Shown: in pieces, positions 7,379 through 15,086 of the stretch | How the letters are laid out: each line of letters starts with the position of its first letter | Position numbering within the stretch: position 1 is the stretch's first letter | From: Sphingomonas sp. | GTDB taxonomy: Bacteria; Pseudomonadota; Alphaproteobacteria; Sphingomonadales; Sphingomonadaceae | Assembly (NCBI RefSeq): GCF_019746665.1 | Contig: NZ_JAIERS010000009.1 | Span: 1-41,985 of the forward strand | Direction of reading: 5' to 3' | Length of the DNA stretch: 41,985 nt | Notes under the pieces: generated by a model | Databases searched by the model: none | Seen by the model: only the letters and a program-made list of their open reading frames with translations | Told to the model about the DNA's origin: nothing | Program-made: the position numbers and the translations under genes

Positions 7379-7540
7379 CTAGATCAGGAAGATCGCTGCG
7401 ATCGCGAACCCGGCGAGCAGCGCCGCATAGCCGATCCACCGCGACGTCCAATAGGCCACGCCATCGTCATCGAGACTCTGGAGCCCGGCAAGGCTTCGCG
7501 CCGGCGTATGGGAGGAACCAAAATTCGGGCGGCGGTCCAT
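7379..7540 (-). CDS. Small single-span membrane protein (53 aa)
   Basis: A 53-residue frame, ATG at 7540 and TAG at 7381-7379. The N-terminal 30 residues are hydrophilic (MDRRPNFGSSHTPARSLAG), then YWTSRW leads into one hydrophobic helix ending AAIFLI at the very C-terminus, the arrangement of a tail-anchored inner-membrane protein. It lies upstream of and in the same direction as the priming transferase, 208 bp away. The 198 bp between them (7180-7378) hold no supported gene; an apparent frame at 7164-7451 has no protein-like character. No family is recognised. Confidence 0.5.
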   Translation of the reverse strand: MDRRPNFGSSHTPARSLAGLQSLDDDGVAYWTSRWIGYAALLAGFAIAAIFLI

Positions 7541-7793
7541 CGAAACAGTCTCGCTCTGTGTTATTAACCTACAGCATTTCGCTGCTCTCTCCTACGATCA
7601 AGCTATGTATCGAATTGGCACATTGCAAGTAGGTATTTGCACCGCCTAGTAGCCATGGTCGGCGTCGCCTGGTAATCGCAAGCATCTTCGCTACCGCACA
7701 ATCTATTTCGCAGTTGCAGCAAGACGCGGCGGGCGCTTTCGTTTGTTGTTAACACTTTCCAGCGCATGGATGGTGGCGACGAAGGAGCCGACC
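7541..7793. other. Intergenic, AT-richer divergent region, no gene seen
   Basis: About 250 bp between two divergent small membrane-protein genes. It is visibly more AT-rich than the flanks and contains three TTGCA motifs (near 7623, 7636 and 7714). These look like promoter and regulator-binding DNA, but I can fix no -35/-10 pair with confidence. No tRNA or stable structured RNA was recognised. The right end carries the ribosome-binding site GAAGGAG at 7781-7787 for the next gene. Confidence 0.4.
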
Positions 7794-8039
7794 ATGCGCC
7801 CACAGCCTATCGAAACCCCGCAAACCGCGATCGCGCTGCCCCCCGTGTCGGGCGGCAACGTTGCCGAAGGCGGGGTCGTGGCCGATTGGCAGCGGATGAT
7901 CGAGGCGCGGTTCGCCGAGCTCGCCACCTTCGATCAGCCGAGCCGGGTCGACATCGCGCTGCGTCACCTCTCGCGCGCGATCGGCATTGGCGCGCTGGCG
8001 GCGGGTTATGCCGCGATGGCCTGGTTCTTCTTCGGCTGA
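7794..8039 (+). CDS. Hypothetical protein with C-terminal membrane helix (81 aa)
   Basis: An 81-residue protein: a soluble N-terminal part containing WQRMIEARFAELATFDQPSRVDIALRHLS, then one hydrophobic segment (GALAAGYAAMAWFFFG) ending at the C-terminus. The ATG at 7794 is fixed by a strong Shine-Dalgarno GAAGGAG at 7781-7787; upstream in-frame starts lack one. It looks like a tail-anchored inner-membrane protein facing the cytoplasm. It lies between the priming transferase and the exosortase operon but on the opposite strand. Family and role are unknown. Confidence 0.65.
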   Translation: MRPQPIETPQTAIALPPVSGGNVAEGGVVADWQRMIEARFAELATFDQPSRVDIALRHLSRAIGIGALAAGYAAMAWFFFG

Positions 8040-8124
8040 TCGGCGCGCTGGCGCGCCGCGCCTCTGCTCTAGATATTTGGCGCTCGTGCGTCGCGACCAA
8101 GCCCGACGCCGTTCCGGTGGCGGT

Positions 8125-8616
8125 TCAGCCGGCGGGATCGATGCGAAGTTCGTCGCCCTCGATCCGCAGGCCACCCAAGCGTGAAAGCACGTCCTGGCCC
8201 AGCAGCGAGACGCGCAGCGTCGGCGGGGCGACGATCGCGTCGATCGGCCCGAGCGCCGCACCGTTGATGACCGCATCGGGCAAGCGCGCGCGGCCGCCGG
8301 CTTCGGTGCCGGCGGCGGTCGTCAACCGTATCGCGCCGGGCGCGATCACCTCGGCGCCAATCGCACCCGCGTCGCCGGGGGTTAGCACCATATGCGTCGC
8401 GCCGGTGTCGATCACGAAGCGCACGGGTTGGCCGTTGACGCGCAGCACCGCGTAGAACAGCCCGTCGGCGTCGCGGGTCGCGCGGATCAGCGGCGCGGCA
8501 GACGCCAGCGTTACCCCCGCTGGCTGCGGCGGCGCCACCGGCTCCGGGCGGCTTTGCGCGGCACTCACCGCGCCGGCCAGCGTCACGAATAACAGCAGAA
8601 GTCGCTCGAGCGGCAT
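8125..8616 (-). CDS. Exported retropepsin-like aspartic protease
   Basis: A 163-residue protein with an N-terminal signal sequence (MPLERLLLLFVTLAGAVSAAQ, cleavage probably after SAA). A single clan AA domain follows, with the catalytic motif IDTGATH (Asp70-Thr-Gly) and a later LLGQDVLSRLGG block, as in retroviral-type bacterial aspartyl proteases that act as dimers. It would act in the periplasm. It is the last gene on this strand below the exosortase operon, separated from it by 127 bp that include a palindrome at 8657-8676. A role in maturing secreted proteins is possible but not shown. The residues needed for catalysis are present. Confidence 0.82.
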   Translation of the reverse strand: MPLERLLLLFVTLAGAVSAAQSRPEPVAPPQPAGVTLASAAPLIRATRDADGLFYAVLRVNGQPVRFVIDTGATHMVLTPGDAGAIGAEVIAPGAIRLTTAAGTEAGGRARLPDAVINGAALGPIDAIVAPPTLRVSLLGQDVLSRLGGLRIEGDELRIDPAG

Positions 8617-8656
8617 GGTCTCCCCATGCCACCGACTTGCTTAAAGACGGCTCGCC

Positions 8657-8676
8657 GGCCGTGGTTAACCGCGGCC
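8657..8676. terminator. GC-rich near-palindrome, possible terminator of the exosortase operon
   Basis: GGCCGTGG-TTAA-CCGCGGCC forms an 8-bp stem with a 4-base loop. It lies 68 bp past the end of the exosortase operon (minus strand) and 41 bp before the aspartic protease start. In minus-strand RNA one C/A mismatch interrupts the stem; there is only a short T-containing tract after it. It may be a weak terminator or a regulator site centred on GTTAAC. Confidence 0.3.
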
Positions 8677-8743
8677 TAGTGGTTGTTTCGGCAGGGCTGA
8701 ACCAGCGGCGGCGCCAGCCCGCTCAGCACAGCTGAAAACGATC

Positions 8744-9586
8744 CTAAGCGGCGGCGCCGGGCAAGCGCGGCGGTGCCGCCAAGCGGCGGGCGATCCCGCG
8801 CTGGATGATCGTCGCCGCGAGCGAAACCAGCGTCAGCAAGCCCAGCTGCACGACGAAGGCGGATGCCGCCCAGCTCGCGCTCGCCGCTGTCATGAACAGC
8901 ACGGCGTAAGGGCGCGCGACGGGTTGGCCCGATTCCTCCAGCGCCAGAACCGCATCGGCGGGAAGCGCGTTCTGCACCAGCAGCCCGCGATGCTCGGTAC
9001 GGTTGTCGCCCGCGGTGGCTGTCGGCACCTCGATCAGATAGCGCGCCTTCGTGCCCGCCGCGCCGCTCTCGATCGCGACGAGCTGCAGCCGCCGCGTGGC
9101 GAGCCCCACCGTGCGCCTGAAGACGATCGCCTTGCCCGGCACGATCCGCCCGACCAGCGTCGCTGGACCCTGCGCCAGCCCCGCCGCGCGCGCATCGACG
9201 CGCACCGCGGGCGCGCGGTCGTTGGGCATGGTCAACAGCGGCACGAGCGCCGCGACCAGCCCGGCGGCGAACGCGGCGGTAACGAACGCCAGCACCAGAT
9301 ATAGTTGCCGGGCACGTCGACGGGCACGCTCACCGTCCATCAGGGCGGCGCGCTTCCGCGAAGTCACCAGGGGGGCCAGCCCGGCGACGACGGCGACCAG
9401 TGCGAGCAACACAAGCACGCTCAGGCCAGGGAAATATTGGCCGAACCAGCCGAGTTGCCAATCGCGCAGCAGACCGAACGGCGCCGCGAACCGATAAGCT
9501 TGCCAAGCGACCACGATCACACCCGCGGCGGCGAGCGCGGCGAGCGTGATGTCGCTCGCGCGGTATGGATTATGCTGGCCTGTCAT
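8744..9586 (-). CDS. Membrane protein of unknown family in the exosortase operon
   Basis: A 280-residue protein with about four hydrophobic segments (near residues 14-34, 48-74, 94-118 and 235-262). Between the third and fourth lies a soluble, probably periplasmic domain of about 110 residues containing ARYLIEVPTATAGDNRTEHRG. I recognise no named family. It is the last gene of an operon with an EpsD-like peptidyl-prolyl isomerase (ATGA overlap, 9583-9586), EpsI and the exosortase, which suggests a role in the same surface-assembly process. Base composition matches its neighbours. Function is unassigned. Confidence 0.75.
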   Translation of the reverse strand: MTGQHNPYRASDITLAALAAAGVIVVAWQAYRFAAPFGLLRDWQLGWFGQYFPGLSVLVLLALVAVVAGLAPLVTSRKRAALMDGERARRRARQLYLVLAFVTAAFAAGLVAALVPLLTMPNDRAPAVRVDARAAGLAQGPATLVGRIVPGKAIVFRRTVGLATRRLQLVAIESGAAGTKARYLIEVPTATAGDNRTEHRGLLVQNALPADAVLALEESGQPVARPYAVLFMTAASASWAASAFVVQLGLLTLVSLAATIIQRGIARRLAAPPRLPGAAA

Positions 9587-10434
9587 GCCGTTTTTTCCTT
9601 GATCGCCTCAAGCGTCCGCCCGGATTGCCGCCGGATGCGCGCGCGGGCGCGCGCGGTTTGCAGGCGCTCGGCGATGCGCGCGGTCACCGCCGCGGTCGTC
9701 AGCGCCCGGCGCGCTTCGTCGGTCGCCGCCGCGCCCGTCAGCGGCGCGGGCCGCACCCGGAGCGGCATGATCGCCTCGATCCGATCGGTCGCGTCGGTGA
9801 ATACCGGTCGCGCTGATCCAGCCAGCGCGGCGAAGGTCGCGGGTGGTACGGCGGCGCTATCGAACGTCACGGGTTCGAGCTTGGCGACCTGGCCCGCGCG
9901 GGCGAGCGCGGCGGCGGCCGGCGCGATGTTCGGCGCCGCGCGCAACAGGCGCTGGGCGACCGGCGTCGGCGCGGTGGTAAGCCGCAGCGCGTCGATCAGC
10001 CGGCGCTCGGCGAAGGCTTGCGGGTGCCGGGCGATATAAGTGGCGACTGCCGCGGCGGTGGGCGGCGGCACCGTTTGCGCGATCCGATCGATATAGATTT
10101 GGGCCAGCAGCAGCTCCCGCTGGCGCCGGACCTGGCCAAGATAATCCGGGCTCTGATCCAACCCGTCGTTCCGCGCCGCGGCGGCGAGCAGCCGGCGATC
10201 GATGAGGCGCTCGATCAGCGCCGCCGGCGCCACGCCGCGCCCCTCGGGCGATTGCAGCTCGACCACCAGATCGCGCCGGGTGATATCGGTGCCATCGACA
10301 TCGACCAGAACCTGGCCGCTGGGCGCGGGCTTGGCGCAGGCCGTGAGCGCCATCACCGCCATCGCGCTGATCGACGCGCCGCGGGCGCGCCGCGCCACCG
10401 GCTCCCAAGCTTTGATCCCCTGTACCGCGCGCAC
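9583..10434 (-). CDS. EpsD-like peptidyl-prolyl isomerase lipoprotein
   Basis: A 283-residue lipoprotein: a basic N-terminus, a hydrophobic stretch and the lipobox LTAC with the lipidated Cys at residue 33. The rest is helical and follows SurA/PpiC N-terminal organisation (VDGTDITRRDLVVEL, LIDRRLLAAAA, then VATYIARHPQAFAERR), as in EpsD proteins found with exosortases. It probably is a periplasmic chaperone for export or assembly of the EPS machinery. The start is GTG at 10434, with AGGGAG eight bases upstream; an internal GTG at 10398 is an alternative that still keeps the signal. The PPIase domain is short and catalytic activity is uncertain. It is 61 bp downstream of epsI and overlaps the next gene by four bases. 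Confidence 0.8.
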   Translation of the reverse strand: MRAVQGIKAWEPVARRARGASISAMAVMALTACAKPAPSGQVLVDVDGTDITRRDLVVELQSPEGRGVAPAALIERLIDRRLLAAAARNDGLDQSPDYLGQVRRQRELLLAQIYIDRIAQTVPPPTAAAVATYIARHPQAFAERRLIDALRLTTAPTPVAQRLLRAAPNIAPAAAALARAGQVAKLEPVTFDSAAVPPATFAALAGSARPVFTDATDRIEAIMPLRVRPAPLTGAAATDEARRALTTAAVTARIAERLQTARARARIRRQSGRTLEAIKEKTA

Positions 10435-10495
10435 CGCGCCATCTCCCTAGGGAATCGGATGTGCCGCGAAACTATCCCCTTGTCCAGCCGGGATA

Positions 10496-11161
10496 TTATT
10501 GTCCAGTACCGACCAACAGACGCGCGAGCGGCGGCGGGACGCGCGCCAGGAAATGCGCGGCGAAGTCGGCGAGCAGCGCCTCGCCCGCGCCCGCGTCGGC
10601 GCTCGGGATCGACAGACGCACCAGCACGCCGTCGCTTCCGCCATCCAGCGATCCGCGCGCGATCGCGAGCTGCGTTTGCCAATAACCGAGCGGAAAGCTG
10701 TCTCCGATGCGTGTCCAGTAGAGCAGCTCCTCGGCCCGGCCGCTGCGCACCGCGGTGAGCGCGCGGGCGTCGACCGCTTGCCCGCGCAGGCGCAGGCGGC
10801 GCGACCGAGGGTGCGTCAGCTGATAGCCGACCGGCGGGTAGCAGCTTTCGGGCCGGTGCAGCTCGATCCCGCGCCCTTGCCCGGCCCGGTGCGCGATGAG
10901 CAGCGTGATCGGCGCGGCGCCGGCCACGGCATAGCTGCAAGCGGCGTAATCGTCGTAGATCTGGTCGACAAAGGCATCTCGCTGGGGCAGCAACGGCGCG
11001 GCGTTCCGGTCGATCAGGCGCCCGGCGACGACGGGGGGCAACCAAGCGTCGATCGGCAGCCGCCCGCCACGGTGTCGCGGGCGCGACCAAAGCCACGCGC
11101 CCTCGCCCGCCGCCGCCGCGAGCATGGCGCCGCCCAGCAGCAGCTCGCGCCGCGCGATCAT
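10496..11161 (-). CDS. epsI: EpsI family protein
   Basis: A 221-residue protein with an N-terminal membrane anchor (MIARRELLLGGAMLAAAAG) and an exported domain with the EpsI hallmark RPESCYPPVGY near residues 120-130. It also has WLPPVVAGRLI and a conserved YDDYAACSY-type segment. EpsI proteins are obligate neighbours of, or fusions to, exosortases of EPS loci; their biochemical role is not settled. The ATG at 11161 overlaps the exosortase stop by four bases (11158-11161), so the two are translationally coupled. The open frame runs upstream to 11458, but that part lies inside the exosortase gene. It would act at the periplasmic face of the inner membrane. Confidence 0.85.
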   Translation of the reverse strand: MIARRELLLGGAMLAAAAGEGAWLWSRPRHRGGRLPIDAWLPPVVAGRLIDRNAAPLLPQRDAFVDQIYDDYAACSYAVAGAAPITLLIAHRAGQGRGIELHRPESCYPPVGYQLTHPRSRRLRLRGQAVDARALTAVRSGRAEELLYWTRIGDSFPLGYWQTQLAIARGSLDGGSDGVLVRLSIPSADAGAGEALLADFAAHFLARVPPPLARLLVGTGQ

Positions 11162-12036
11162 CGCCCGCCGCCCGCCCGGGCGATCATGCGCTGCGCGCCG
11201 TCGAGCGCCATCAACAGCAGCACCGCCACCGCGAACATCGCGAGGCCTGTCGCCGGATGCAGCGGCGTGTCGAGCAGCCACACCCCCCAGTGGGTGACGA
11301 ACACCGCGAGCAGCAAGACCCGAAACACGTTCGCCGCGATCGCGACGGGCACCGCCGCCGCCATCAACATCGCCATCCGCCACCCGCGCGCACCGCGCAG
11401 ATAAGTGTAGAACAGCCCGACCGCGACCAGGCCGAGCGCCGAATTGATACCCGCGCACGCCGCCTCGACGGTCAATTCATAGGGGCCGATGAAGAGGGCG
11501 CTGCCGCTGCGTGCCACCTCCCCTCCGCCCCAGCTAAGCAGCACCAGGCTGGCCTGGGCGACGAACAGCTTCAGCCCGAGCGTTGCCGGCCCAATCACCG
11601 CGCCCGGCAACGGCAGCGCCGTGAGCGCGAACAGCAACGGTACCACGAGCCGCCGGCACAGCCGCGCGCCGCCATGCGCGTAAAGCAATGCGACCACCGC
11701 CGCGTGAATGGCCAGCAGCTCGGCGAAGAGGACGCCAAACACCATGCCCGCCGCGTGCAGGATCAACGCGCCGAGCAGCGCGCCCGTCACCAGCGCGGGT
11801 CGCCCGGGGGCGGCGGCGGCATCGGCGGGCCAATCGCGCCAGGCGAGCCACAACGCCGCCGGCAACATGATGAGCAGCGGTCCGCCTGGTCCGAAAGCGG
11901 CGGGTTGCAGCGCCAGCCGCACCGCGCTCGGCACCGCCCAGATCAGCAGACACAGCGCCAGGAAGCGCGATCCCTGCCCCGGCGCGGAATCCGTCGAGCG
12001 TGCCGCGGAAGGGAGGTCAAGCGCCGTCGTTGCCAC
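11158..12036 (-). CDS. Exosortase
   Basis: A 292-residue inner-membrane protein with about eight helices. The three invariant exosortase residues are present in order: Cys194 in EAACAGINS, Arg239 in NVFRVLLL and His260 in DTPLHPATGLAMF. Exosortases are cysteine transpeptidases that sort PEP-CTERM-type proteins during export and are typically linked to EPS genes. The start is placed at GTG 12036, preceded by AAGG. The frame is open to 12225, but that would overlap the divergent outer-membrane gene and its promoter. It is first in an operon with epsI, an EpsD-like isomerase and an unknown membrane protein. A sphingomonad-specific subtype (XrtV-like) is possible but I cannot assign it. No PEP-CTERM substrate was seen in the window. 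Confidence 0.88.
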   Translation of the reverse strand: MATTALDLPSAARSTDSAPGQGSRFLALCLLIWAVPSAVRLALQPAAFGPGGPLLIMLPAALWLAWRDWPADAAAAPGRPALVTGALLGALILHAAGMVFGVLFAELLAIHAAVVALLYAHGGARLCRRLVVPLLFALTALPLPGAVIGPATLGLKLFVAQASLVLLSWGGGEVARSGSALFIGPYELTVEAACAGINSALGLVAVGLFYTYLRGARGWRMAMLMAAAVPVAIAANVFRVLLLAVFVTHWGVWLLDTPLHPATGLAMFAVAVLLLMALDGAQRMIARAGGGR

Positions 12037-12163
12037 TGGGGCCTTATGCGATCGGTGGGTTAAGTTAGCAATTACTGCATAGGCTTGGACCCTGATGCTC
12101 GCATAAAGCGCTTTGCGCCCAAGGGCGACGGTTGCATAAGCTGCGCCCATCGGTGACAATGAC
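12037..12163. promoter_or_regulatory. Divergent promoter region with repeated GCATA(A) motifs
   Basis: This 127-bp segment separates the exosortase operon from the outer-membrane/Wza operon and must hold promoters for both. GCATA occurs at 12077-12081, 12101-12105 and 12134-12138, the last two as GCATAA, and the inverse TTATGC occurs at 12044-12049. Four copies in about 95 bp of a GC-rich genome suggest a regulator site or overlapping -10-like elements. No specific regulator can be named. Confidence 0.4.
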
Positions 12164-13459
12164 ATGGCAGCCAGGGGGACCCGGGTGATCAAACCAATAA
12201 AATGGGGCTGCGCCGCGCTGCTCATCGCGCTTCCGGTCGCGGCCAGCGCGCAGGCGGTATCGGTTGGGCAACCGGCGACAAGCAGGACCCCGCAACAGGG
12301 CGTTCGGCTGGTTCAGCGCCAAAAATTCGTGCGCGAGATCGAGGTGACGCTGGGGCTGACCACCACCTATGACAGCAACGTCGCCCGCGCCAATATCAAT
12401 GTCGCCCAGCAAAACGGGTTGGATCCGTCGGACGTTTACGTCGCGCCCAATGCGCTGATCAACGTCAGCCTGCCCTTCGGCCGCAGCCAGGCCTATCTTA
12501 CCGGCACGGCCTCCTACCTGATCCATGCGCGGAACTCGCGGCTGGATGGCGAACAGCTGGCGCTGTCGGGCGGCGTCTCCACCGAATTTGCGCGCTGCTC
12601 GGCGAGCCTCGATGGGGAGCTCAGCCGGGTTCGGACAAACGTCGGCAATCTCGTCGCGCAGCTGGCGAGCGTGCAGAATTTCGAGACGACGACCTCGGTC
12701 GGCGTCACGATCGGCTGTGGCGGCGTGGTCGGGCTGCAGCCGTTCGGGCAGTTCGACTATTCGCGCGGCACCAATACCAACGCGCTGCGCCGCGGCTCCG
12801 ATTTCGAAACCTTCACCTATGGCGGCGGCATCAGCTATCGCCAGCCCTCGATCGGCGAGTTGGGGATTGTCGGCAGCGTCGAGGATACACGCTATACCGC
12901 GCGCGACGGCAGCACCGGCACCCTGCTGTCGGGGCTACAGTCCTTTCCCACACGCAGCGTCGGCGTCTATTATGTGCGCGATGTCACGCGCTTCTTCTAC
13001 GGCAAGGCGCGGGTCAACTACACCGATGTCGCGACAGTGCAGGGCGCGAGCTTCACGGGCGTGACCGGAGAGCTGGTGGTGCGCGTGTCACCCACCGAAA
13101 AGGCGAGCTTCGAGGTGACCGCCGCGCGTGTTACCCAGCCGAGCCTGTCCTATCTGGTCGATTACACCGTCGACAACACGATCACCGCCAGCGCCGCGCT
13201 GCAGCTGGGACCGACTTTGTCGTTCAACGCGCGGTACCAATATGGCGACACGCGCTATGTGAACAGCCGGGCGCTGCCCGCGGCGGTCGCGCTGCTCACC
13301 AACGACCAGCGGCACGATCTGAACGGCGAATTCTTTTACAAGCTCGGTCGCCGGCTCGTATTGACGGCTGGGGCCGGCTATTCGAGCCGGCGCGCGAACA
13401 GCGCGGTTTTCGAATATGACGCGGCGCGCGTCTTTTTCGGGCTACGCGGCGTTTTCTAG
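12164..13459 (+). CDS. Outer-membrane beta-barrel protein of the EPS locus
   Basis: A 431-residue exported protein with a signal peptide (KWGCAALLIALPVAASAQA) and many amphipathic beta strands of about 10 residues, ending in a C-terminal Phe (FFGLRGVF), the usual outer-membrane insertion signal. It resembles the beta-barrel proteins found next to Wza in exosortase/EPS loci. It may act as an outer-membrane pore or accessory for polymer export. The ATG at 12164 is used; a GTG at 12185 behind a G-rich Shine-Dalgarno is a fair alternative that keeps the signal peptide. The Wza-like gene follows after 36 bp. Exact function is unassigned. Confidence 0.8.
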   Translation: MAARGTRVIKPIKWGCAALLIALPVAASAQAVSVGQPATSRTPQQGVRLVQRQKFVREIEVTLGLTTTYDSNVARANINVAQQNGLDPSDVYVAPNALINVSLPFGRSQAYLTGTASYLIHARNSRLDGEQLALSGGVSTEFARCSASLDGELSRVRTNVGNLVAQLASVQNFETTTSVGVTIGCGGVVGLQPFGQFDYSRGTNTNALRRGSDFETFTYGGGISYRQPSIGELGIVGSVEDTRYTARDGSTGTLLSGLQSFPTRSVGVYYVRDVTRFFYGKARVNYTDVATVQGASFTGVTGELVVRVSPTEKASFEVTAARVTQPSLSYLVDYTVDNTITASAALQLGPTLSFNARYQYGDTRYVNSRALPAAVALLTNDQRHDLNGEFFYKLGRRLVLTAGAGYSSRRANSAVFEYDAARVFFGLRGVF

Positions 13460-13495
13460 CGCCGGGACGAAGCGAACGATAGCGAGGGTTTGACG

Positions 13496-14320
13496 ATGCT
13501 GCGAAGGCTGATTGCGACTTTCCTGGCGATGGCGTTGGCGCTCGCGGGGCTCGCCCCCGCCGCTGCCCAGGCGCCGGCGCAAGCGCCCACGGCTGGTGCC
13601 GACCAAGCGGGCGCGGCGGTCGATCCGGGCTATGTCCTTGGCTCGGGCGACGTGATCGACGTGGCCCTGGCCGACAGCACTGACTATAAGGCGCGCGTCA
13701 CGGTCGAGCCCGACGGCACCGTGGTCCTGCCGCTGATCGGGCGGACGCCGATCGCCGGGCGCACGCCCGCGCAGGCGCGCGACGACATCGCCAGCCGCCT
13801 GATCAGCGGCGGCTATTTCCGCCGCCCCGAAGTCAGCGTCACGGTCGCCAGCGCGGTCAGCCGCTATGCGACGGTGCTGGGCGAAATCAACACGCCCGGC
13901 CTGGTCTCGCTCGATCGCCCCTATCACCTGTCGGAAATCATCGCCCGGGCGGGCGGCGTGAAGGCGAGCGGCATCGACACGATCACGCTCACCAACGCGA
14001 ATGGGACCACGCGCAACTATTCGCTGCGCCTGATCGCGACCGCGGGCGGCCCGGGTGATCCGGTGATCCAGCCCGGGGACAAGGTCTTCATCGCGCCGGC
14101 CGAAATCTTTTACATCTACGGCCAGGTGAGCAATCCCGGCGTCTATCCGATCGACAGCGGGATGACGGTGCGCCAGGCGCTCGCCCGGGGTGGCGGTCTG
14201 ACGGCGATCGGCTCGGCCAAGAAGGTGGTGCTTCATCGCGGCCAGCAGGAGTTCAAGGCCAAGCTCGACGACAAGCTGCAGCCGGGCGATACCTTGACCG
14301 TGGGCGGGCGGTTTTTCTAA
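13496..14320 (+). CDS. Wza-like polysaccharide export protein
   Basis: A 274-residue exported protein: a signal peptide ending AAAQA, then a Poly_export domain starting at YVLGSGDVIDVAL (residues about 46-130), and two SLBB segments (VLGEINTPGLVSLDRP and IYGQVSNPGVYPIDSG). It would form the periplasmic/outer-membrane polysaccharide channel, as Wza or GelD/SpsD do. No lipobox Cys is visible at the signal cleavage site, unlike E. coli Wza. The ATG at 13496 is chosen over a TTG at 13490; GAGGG lies upstream. It is the middle gene of a plus-strand operon between the beta-barrel and a BY-kinase-like protein. Confidence 0.92.
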   Translation: MLRRLIATFLAMALALAGLAPAAAQAPAQAPTAGADQAGAAVDPGYVLGSGDVIDVALADSTDYKARVTVEPDGTVVLPLIGRTPIAGRTPAQARDDIASRLISGGYFRRPEVSVTVASAVSRYATVLGEINTPGLVSLDRPYHLSEIIARAGGVKASGIDTITLTNANGTTRNYSLRLIATAGGPGDPVIQPGDKVFIAPAEIFYIYGQVSNPGVYPIDSGMTVRQALARGGGLTAIGSAKKVVLHRGQQEFKAKLDDKLQPGDTLTVGGRFF

Positions 14321-14348
14321 ACGGCCGCGGCCGCAGGGGAAGTGGAGC

Positions 14349-15053
14349 ATGACGCAGACAACCGCCGACCGTGCGATGATCGTTACGCGCGATACCACGC
14401 CCGATACCCAGGCCAACTACGCGTTCAGCAACAATCTGGTCGTGATCAGCGACCCCAATGGGGTCGACGCCGAATCGATCAGCGCGCTGCGTAACCACTT
14501 GACCGCGAGCCATTTGAACGAGGGCCGGCGCGGACTGACGATCAGCGCGCCGAATGCCGCGGACGGCGCGCTGTGGCTCGCCGCCAATCTCGCGGTCGCG
14601 CTGGCGCAGAGCGGCGTCCGCACGCTACTCGTCGATTGCGACCTGCGCAGCGGCGGGCTGGAAAAGCTGATCCAGCCGCATGACGCGATCGTCGGCCTCA
14701 GCGAACTGCTCGAGGACCGCAAGATGTCGCTGAGCAACGTGGTGCGCTCGAACGTGGTGCGCAACCTGTCGGTGATCTATGCGGGGACGCCGTCGGACAA
14801 TGCCCAGCAGTTGGTGTTTGGGCCGCAGATGGCGCGGGCGTTCGATCTGTGCCTGCGCGATTTCGATCTGACGATCGCCGTGCCGCCGCCGGCCAAGCAG
14901 CGCGCCGATGCGCGCCGGATCGCGCTGCTAACGCATTATGCGCTCGTCGTCGGCCGCAAGGACCAGACATTGCTCGCCGACTTGAAAACGCTGATCGCCG
15001 AGTTCCGCGCCGATGGCGTGAACGTGATCGGCTCGGTCTACAACGGCAGCTGA
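14349..15053 (+). CDS. BY-kinase-like P-loop protein with degenerate nucleotide-binding motifs
   Basis: A 234-residue cytoplasmic protein of the Wzc-kinase/ParA-like fold, comparable in position and length to sphingan GelE/SpsE, the separate kinase half of split tyrosine autokinases. Walker A' is preserved (LLVDCDLRSGGLEKLI). The P-loop, however, reads SAPNAADGALWLAANLA and lacks the conserved Gly-Lys-Ser/Thr. The Walker B region (DLTIAVPPPAKQRADARR) lacks the usual Asp-Thr-Pro-Pro. The C-terminus (VNVIGSVYNGS) has no tyrosine cluster. It may therefore be a non-catalytic partner that regulates chain length with the Wzz/GumC protein encoded at 28520-29782. It is the last gene of the beta-barrel/Wza operon. 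Fold assignment is firm; lack of activity is inferred. Confidence 0.82.
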   Translation: MTQTTADRAMIVTRDTTPDTQANYAFSNNLVVISDPNGVDAESISALRNHLTASHLNEGRRGLTISAPNAADGALWLAANLAVALAQSGVRTLLVDCDLRSGGLEKLIQPHDAIVGLSELLEDRKMSLSNVVRSNVVRNLSVIYAGTPSDNAQQLVFGPQMARAFDLCLRDFDLTIAVPPPAKQRADARRIALLTHYALVVGRKDQTLLADLKTLIAEFRADGVNVIGSVYNGS

Positions 15054-15086
15054 CGCCAGCCCGCACCGCCCAGGGTCGCCGGCTTG

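Noticed and set aside
7164..7451. Minus-strand frame of 95 codons upstream of the priming transferase
   Set aside because: No start signal, no domain-like pattern, and it conflicts with the better 53-residue frame at 7379-7540.
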